Assembly (NCBI GenBank): GCA_900547135.1
Contig: URFJ01000094.1
Span: 1 to 7,810, forward strand
Reading direction: 5' to 3'
Origin: an uncultured Eubacteriales bacterium
GTDB lineage: Bacteria; Bacillota; Clostridia; Christensenellales; CAG-138
Length of the DNA: 7,810 bases
The position numbers and the translations under genes were made by a program. The stretch's first letter is position 1. Every line of letters begins with the position of its first letter. Of this stretch, positions 4,731 through 7,810 are shown piece by piece. The notes under the pieces are model-generated. The model did no database searches, was not told the origin of the DNA, and worked only from the letters and a program-made list of their open reading frames with translations.

Positions 4731-5297
4731 ATGATTAGAAGCAATTTGGCCGTTGTATTGGCGGAGCAGGGCCTTAGAATCACTAAGGTCTCTAAGGATA
4801 CAGGGATTTCACGAACTACCTTGACTGCATTAGCAAACAACCAAAGCCAAGGGATACAGTTCGATACATTAAATTCTTTATGCATGTATCTCAAAGTCAC
4901 TCCTAATCAGCTTATATCATATTATCCTATAGACATTGTTTTATCCGATGTTACACTCACCAATTCCCAAACTCAGGCTGTTATTGTTTTTAGAATTAAT
5001 GAAAACACTAGATACCCTGTATACCCTTTAGTCAGTTTAATAGGTCATATTCGCGACGTGTATGTAAACGGCGTACATGAATCATATGTATTAGATTTAA
5101 ACCTCCGAAACTATGAAGAGGATAACGATCAAGAAAGGGAAAACGAAATGTTGAAAAGAACATTTGCCAACCTTCCAAGAACATTTTTATCCGATATAGA
5201 GCATGATATCGTAGCCGCCATATCTAATAAACTTAGTGACTATGAGAATGTGCCGTGTAAGATTTTGTGGCCACAAGAGTTCGTTGCAAACCAATAA
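4731..5297 (+). CDS. XRE-family repressor with unknown C-terminal domain, switch 2
   Basis: A 188-residue protein from ATG 4731, with GAAGGAG (4713-4719) upstream. I rejected the in-frame ATG at 4674 because it lies inside the promoter. Residues 3-62 are a Cro/C1 HTH with GISRTTLT (25-32), paralogous to the Cro-like protein on the other strand. Residues about 65-188 form a domain I do not recognise: a beta-rich part (VIVFRIN, YPLVSLIGHIRDVYVNG), a charged helix (NYEEDNDQERENEMLKRTF), and a C-terminus ending PQEFVANQ. I see no Ser/Lys peptidase motif as in LexA/CI, so it probably does not self-cleave. It is expected to repress cro and the antirepressor. Its 3' end is overlapped antisense by a leftward SOS-type transcript start. 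Confidence 0.85.
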   Translation: MIRSNLAVVLAEQGLRITKVSKDTGISRTTLTALANNQSQGIQFDTLNSLCMYLKVTPNQLISYYPIDIVLSDVTLTNSQTQAVIVFRINENTRYPVYPLVSLIGHIRDVYVNGVHESYVLDLNLRNYEEDNDQERENEMLKRTFANLPRTFLSDIEHDIVAAISNKLSDYENVPCKILWPQEFVANQ

Positions 5298-5329
5298 ACT
5301 AATCGGTAACAGTGATGACAGAACGACAT
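5240..5329 (-). other. 29-codon leader frame behind the SOS promoter (possible peptide or gene remnant)
   Basis: ATG 5329 follows AAAGGAG with ideal spacing and opens a 29-residue frame (MSFCHHCYRLVYW..., with a CHHC cluster). It stops at 5242-5240, antisense to the end of the repressor gene. The promoter and ribosome site look real. The product is too short to call, and may be the cut-off start of a gene lost when the switch cassette arrived. Confidence 0.4.
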
Positions 5330-5345
5330 GATATTCTCCTTTCTG
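5325..5345 (-). repeat. Right copy of direct repeat bracketing switch 2
   Basis: Minus strand CAG-AAAGGAGAATATCATG-TC. Same orientation as 3541-3562, so the antirepressor-cro-repressor cassette lies exactly between the two copies. Weaker similarity continues ~15 bases past the ATG. Confidence 0.75.
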
Positions 5346-5350
5346 CTTTT

Positions 5351-5398
5351 CGAACGTTTGTTCCGGAATATTTTACCAGAACCGAACAAACGTGTCAA
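5351..5398 (-). promoter_or_regulatory. SOS (LexA/DinR)-type leftward promoter with two boxes
   Basis: Minus strand promoter TTGACA (5398-5393), 17 bases, TAAAAT (5375-5370). Box 1, CGAACGTTTGTTCC (5351-5364), has one mismatch to the Bacillus SOS consensus CGAACRNRYGTTYC and covers the expected transcript start. Box 2, CGAACAAACGTGTC (5383-5396), also has one mismatch and overlaps the -35. Nine-base arms (5355-5363 and 5384-5392) are exact inverted copies. LexA bound here would shut the promoter until DNA damage. The transcript runs left, antisense to the switch 2 repressor. Confidence 0.75.
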
Positions 5399-5480
5399 TA
5401 TTATTAGTGGATTTGCCGGTTATTACTATATATCCTAATTTTCGACAAAAAGTAACGCTGGTAATATTAGGTAGTTTGCA

Positions 5481-5510
5481 TTGAAATGTCTCAATACATA
5501 ATGTTATTAT
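5481..5510 (+). promoter_or_regulatory. Promoter candidate of the DUF6978-DUF1828/1829 operon
   Basis: TTGAAA (5481-5486), 18 bases, TATTAT (5505-5510). A second candidate, TCGACA-N17-TATTAG, lies at 5442-5470. TGGAG at 5544-5548 is the ribosome site for ATG 5556. Confidence 0.5.
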
Positions 5511-5555
5511 TAATGTGTATACAGTTTAAATTCAGATTTTTAATGGAGATTTCAT

Positions 5556-6014
5556 ATGAATAATGTTATTTTAAGCGATTCAGAAGCTCGAAGACTATTA
5601 GAGATGATAAAGGTGTCTTTAAAATCAGCTATTGAGTTTCCGCCGATGGGTAAAGATACTAAATTCGAGGTCAGAGGCGACACATTCAAAGATGTATTTA
5701 CTATAAATATCTATAGGAGTAAATATAACCAGTTAAAATATAATTATGGCGCGTTGATAAAGAAAAATGGTATAATGATATTGAAATTACACATAAGCCC
5801 CAGCAAGGTACACCAAAACCCTGATGGTGCAAAAATAATAGGGTCGCACTGGCATATATATACTGAAGAGCATTTTTGTAGGGAAGCATATCCCGCTCCC
5901 GACATTAATGCTGATGATTTTATAGAGAACTCAATAATGTTTTTTAATAAATTTAATATTATTGAGAAACCTAAAATCATATATCAGTACCGCACGGGAG
6001 ACAAAAGGCAATGA
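5556..6014 (+). CDS. DUF6978-like protein, first gene of a two-gene module
   Basis: A 152-residue soluble protein. The recognisable core is H86-Q-N-PDG (to 91), followed by GSHWHIY (96-102), then E109-A-Y-P. This matches my memory of the DUF6978 family, whose members have a His-rich GxHxHxY-type motif and no known activity. Three His residues (86, 98, 100) plus acidic residues could bind metal; that is inference. The N-terminus (LSDSEARRLLEMIK) is helical and the middle is beta-rich (FEVRGDTFKDVFTINIYR). It overlaps the next gene by ATGA (6011-6014), indicating coupled translation, as in toxin-antitoxin or defence pairs. Base composition is clearly AT-richer than the left operon, a sign of separate origin. 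Family call moderate, function unknown. Confidence 0.7.
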   Translation: MNNVILSDSEARRLLEMIKVSLKSAIEFPPMGKDTKFEVRGDTFKDVFTINIYRSKYNQLKYNYGALIKKNGIMILKLHISPSKVHQNPDGAKIIGSHWHIYTEEHFCREAYPAPDINADDFIENSIMFFNKFNIIEKPKIIYQYRTGDKRQ

Positions 6015-6772
6015 ACATTCAAGAAATGATAAAAGATTATACAGATTGGCTGAAACAGGAGATATCGTTTTCAAAAGTAGGTGACTTTTATGAAATCAAT
6101 GTGCCCTACTTGAATAGCTCGAATGATTATCTCCAAATATATGTTACCATAGATCAAGACAATGTTGTTCATTTATCCGATGACTGCGATACCATTAATA
6201 ATCTGATGGAGAACGGGTTCCAGTTTACTGAAAGTCGCAGAACACAGCTTAAGAACATATTAAGGCAATTTGGCGTTCAATTATCCGGTAATGAGTTGGT
6301 CGCAAAAGCCCCGCTATCTCAGTTCCCTCAAAAAAAGCATATGTTTGTTCAAGCTATGCTTCGCGTCGATGACATGTATATGATTACTCAAACCAGAGTG
6401 AAGTCATATTTTTTGGACGATATTGTGAGTTTCTTTGAAGAAAAGGAGATTTATTATACGGAGGACGTCCAGTTTACAGGTAAGTCCGGATTTCAGCATA
6501 AATACGATTTTCTTTTGCAGCGTTCTAAAGAGAAGCCCGAAAGATTATGTCAAGCTATAAATAAGCCGACAAAAACTAATATGATGAACACTTTATTTGC
6601 ATGGAGCGACATAAAAACTACAAGAAGAGAAGATAGCAAGTTAATTGTTATTTTAAACGATAAGAATATTATACAAAAAGGAGTTACCGAGGGCTTTACG
6701 GCTTACGATATAGATATTATCAAGTGGAGCGAACATAATAATGAAAACTACATCAATATATTATCTGCTTAA
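6011..6772 (+). CDS. DUF1828/DUF1829-domain protein, second gene of the module
   Basis: A 253-residue protein that I recognise as the DUF1828 (N-terminal, about 20-118) plus DUF1829 (C-terminal, about 130-250) architecture. The N-terminal pattern is FYEINVPYLNSSNDYLQIYV, then VHLSDDCDTINNLMENGF. The C-terminal pattern is GKSG (157-160), HKYDFLL (163-169), CQAINKP (180-186). The D166 and Q181-x3-K185 spacing after a G-x-S-G turn is reminiscent of a PD-(D/E)XK nuclease core, with Gln in place of the acidic residue. This is my inference, not an established family property. Proteins of this family turn up in phages and genomic islands. ATGA overlap with the DUF6978-like gene makes a two-gene unit, ended by the terminator at 6861-6891. 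Confidence 0.75.
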   Translation: MNIQEMIKDYTDWLKQEISFSKVGDFYEINVPYLNSSNDYLQIYVTIDQDNVVHLSDDCDTINNLMENGFQFTESRRTQLKNILRQFGVQLSGNELVAKAPLSQFPQKKHMFVQAMLRVDDMYMITQTRVKSYFLDDIVSFFEEKEIYYTEDVQFTGKSGFQHKYDFLLQRSKEKPERLCQAINKPTKTNMMNTLFAWSDIKTTRREDSKLIVILNDKNIIQKGVTEGFTAYDIDIIKWSEHNNENYINILSA

Positions 6773-6782
6773 TTAAACCACT

Positions 6783-6859
6783 GTCGCACCCTGTGGGTGC
6801 GTGGGTTGAAATCTTATATTTGTTATTTAATACCCCCGTATGGATGCGTGGATAGAAAG
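6783..6859 (+). CRISPR. Decayed type I-C-like CRISPR repeat pair
   Basis: 6783-6812 reads GTCGCACCC-TGT-GGGTGCG followed by TGGGTTGAAAT. That is the type I-C repeat form, with a seven-base stem (6785-6791 with 6795-6801) and a GTGGRTTGAAA tail, but a shortened loop. A worse copy ends TGCGTGGATAGAAAG at 6845-6859. The two tails are 47 bases apart, against ~66 in an intact I-C array, so the array has shrunk or decayed. No cas gene is in the window. Confidence 0.55.
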
Positions 6860-6860
6860 A

Positions 6861-6891
6861 AATAGAAAGCCGCTATCAACGGCTTTCTATT
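6861..6891 (+). terminator. Strong terminator after the DUF1828/1829 operon
   Basis: AATAGAAAGCCG (6861-6872) pairs perfectly with 6880-6891 around a seven-base loop, and a T-rich tail (TTTTAATT) follows the rightward side. It also stands between this operon and the converging tRNA gene, so it may work in both directions. Confidence 0.85.
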
Positions 6892-6949
6892 TTAATTGTA
6901 ATTGCGAAGATCTTCCCGGCTATAAAAAAGTGTTCGTATCTCCGCGTTA

Positions 6950-7026
6950 TGGTGGAGCTTACCGGATTCGAACCGGTGATCTCTACACTGCCAGTGTAGC
7001 GCGATAGCCAACTTCGCTAAAGCCCC
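6950..7026 (-). tRNA. tRNA-Ala(GGC)
   Basis: 77 bases including an encoded CCA (6952-6950). The acceptor stem GGGGCTT pairs with AAGCTCC through one G-U. The D stem is GCG/CGC. The anticodon stem CTACA/TGTAG frames loop CTGGCAG, giving anticodon GGC (reads GCC, Ala). The T arm is ACCGG-TTCGAAT-CCGGT. tRNA 3' ends are frequent integration sites, but no second copy of this 3' end occurs in the window. Confidence 0.95.
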
Positions 7027-7096
7027 AAAATTATATCTGACTATTTTCGTCAACCTATTGCTTTGGCTAACGGAGCAAAACTCTGAGCCGAAAATA

Positions 7097-7125
7097 ATTA
7101 TAACCCATACGTATCGTTTTGTAAA
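7097..7125 (-). promoter_or_regulatory. tRNA-Ala promoter
   Basis: Minus strand TTTACA (7125-7120), 17 bases, TATAAT (7102-7097), giving a leader of roughly 65 bases before the tRNA 5' end. Confidence 0.75.
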
Positions 7126-7199
7126 GTGTTAATATGATTTTTATTTGTACATTTTGATCGTACATATAAAACCAATAGATATGCCTATCCAGAGCATGA

Positions 7200-7218
7200 C
7201 GCGGGTTTATTACCCGCG
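7200..7218. terminator. GC-rich hairpin downstream of the holin-like gene
   Basis: CGCGGGT (7200-7206) pairs with ACCCGCG (7212-7218) around a five-base loop. It lies 44 bases after the leftward stop. There is no U-tract on either side, so it may act as an mRNA 3' end or processing barrier rather than a classic terminator. Confidence 0.45.
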
Positions 7219-7261
7219 CCATATCAGTTAAACCTAATGATTTTTAGTATGTATTATTTAA

Positions 7262-7546
7262 CTATTCCCCCTTTCCTCCTGTAAATCGCTTTACCATGTC
7301 AATCCCCCCATTCGCGCTCAAAGAGACTATTGCGGCATTAAGAGGCACCAAAAACGCATTTCCTAGATCCAGCTGTCCTGTAAAATAGTACGCTGGATAC
7401 AGTACCGCAATCGCTATGACCCAGCTCCAGATTTGAGTAGGTATCTTACTGATAGCCCCCAATCCTTTAGTTAGTTGTGTAATGACACATACCATCAATA
7501 GGGCTCCCGCTTGGGTAGCGAGTACCGCCCATGTTGTAAATTCCAT
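7262..7546 (-). CDS. Holin-like small membrane protein
   Basis: A 94-residue protein. ATG 7546 has GGAGGA eight bases upstream; a TTG at 7561 in frame would overlap that site and was rejected. Three hydrophobic segments are visible: about 5-24 (WAVLATQAGALLMVCVITQL), 38-56 (IWSWVIAIAVLYPAYYF) and 61-79 (LGNAFLVPLNAAIVSLSANG). The tail is short and basic (MVKRFTGGKGE). Size and topology fit phage holins, which form pores in the inner membrane so that endolysin can reach the wall. I recall similar short proteins in Bacillota prophage lysis regions. No endolysin is visible; it would have to lie outside, or the gene is a stray. Other small membrane proteins cannot be excluded. Confidence 0.6.
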   Translation of the reverse strand: MEFTTWAVLATQAGALLMVCVITQLTKGLGAISKIPTQIWSWVIAIAVLYPAYYFTGQLDLGNAFLVPLNAAIVSLSANGGIDMVKRFTGGKGE

Positions 7547-7810
7547 TGTTTTATCCTCCAATTATATATTTGTCTAAAGACGTCAACCCAACCGATCCCG
7601 CTTTACGGCTATGCATACGGATATCCGTCCGGTTGTAAGCTACACCAATAATTGTTCAGGCTCAAATCACATCATAGTGCCTTATCCTCTAAAGCTGATC
7701 ATATTATGTTCTGATCTGTTAAAGGCTTTAAATTGCATCTCCATCATCTGAATTAATCTTCTTACTTTAGTTACTAACCACCCCCGTACGGTACAACTTA
7801 CTTTAACTCA
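7547..7810. other. Non-coding region upstream of the holin-like gene
   Basis: No gene supported. It contains a perfect 12-base palindrome ACGGATATCCGT (7617-7628), enclosed by CAACCG (7589-7594) and CGGTTG (7630-7635). This could fold or serve as an operator. A 41-codon minus-strand frame near the right edge lacks a convincing start. Confidence 0.4.

Noticed and set aside
5701..5980. Minus-strand open frames within 5701-5980
   Set aside because: They are antisense to the DUF6978-like gene and lack ribosome sites; Ile/Phe-rich by composition only.
6950..6975. tRNA-Ala 3' end as an attachment site of the element
   Set aside because: No second copy of the tRNA 3' sequence and no integrase appear in the window, so this cannot be supported here.
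7030..7035. TATAAT directly before the tRNA with TTGACG 12 bases upstream
   Set aside because: Spacing is too short and the start point would fall inside the tRNA; the TTTACA-N17-TATAAT at 7097-7125 is better.
7561..7586. TATAAT plus TTGACG upstream of the holin-like gene
   Set aside because: A 14-base spacer is too short and the transcript would begin within the ribosome site.

Overview
The window reads as a temperate-phage or integrated-element regulatory region in a low-to-medium GC Bacillota. An anaerobic clostridial or Negativicutes-type host is my best guess. The reasons are strong AAGGAGG-type ribosome sites, sigma-A-like promoters (TTGACA-N17-TATAAT), phage-style XRE regulators in back-to-back switches, a LexA/DinR-type SOS box, a type I-C-like CRISPR repeat, and a tRNA-Ala with encoded CCA. 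No integrase, structural or replication gene lies in the window, so prophage status is inferred.

Left part (1-1959): a tightly packed leftward operon of eight small genes starts at a consensus promoter at 1931-1959. In order of transcription it encodes a 50-aa microprotein, a 110-aa unknown, a 71-aa unknown, a 71-aa HTH-like protein, a 50-aa two-helix membrane protein, a 114-aa tetrapeptide-repeat protein, an XRE regulator, and a second copy of the repeat protein cut by the window edge. Facing it are a rightward promoter (1981-2009), an XRE repressor (2029-2370) and a 59-aa unknown (2396-2575). A dyad operator covers the leftward -10, and a weaker copy overlaps the rightward -35. This is lysogeny switch 1.

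Middle (2572-5400): a zinc-ribbon/DUF4145-like gene converges on the switch 1 lysogeny operon. A self-contained second switch follows: leftward Cro-like gene plus Bro-N antirepressor, and a rightward 188-aa repressor. The Cro-like protein and the repressor are paralogues with an identical recognition-helix segment, and an exact 13-bp sequence occurs in opposite orientation at the two promoters. This cassette is bracketed by a ~22-bp imperfect direct repeat that resembles the ribosome site and start codon of a leftward gene. Just right of it is a leftward promoter with two SOS boxes, aimed antisense through the repressor and then in sense through cro and the antirepressor. That geometry suggests a DNA-damage route to induction for a repressor with no visible self-cleavage domain.

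Right part (5400-7810): an AT-rich two-gene operon with an ATGA overlap encodes a DUF6978-like protein and a DUF1828/DUF1829-like protein, a plausible defence or toxin-antitoxin-like module. It is followed by a decayed type I-C-like CRISPR repeat pair and a 12-bp-stem terminator. Then come a leftward tRNA-Ala(GGC) with a good promoter, a GC-rich hairpin, and a leftward three-helix holin-like gene. The best candidates for something undescribed are the SOS-promoter/antisense arrangement at the second switch and the DUF6978-DUF1828/1829 pair beside CRISPR remnants.
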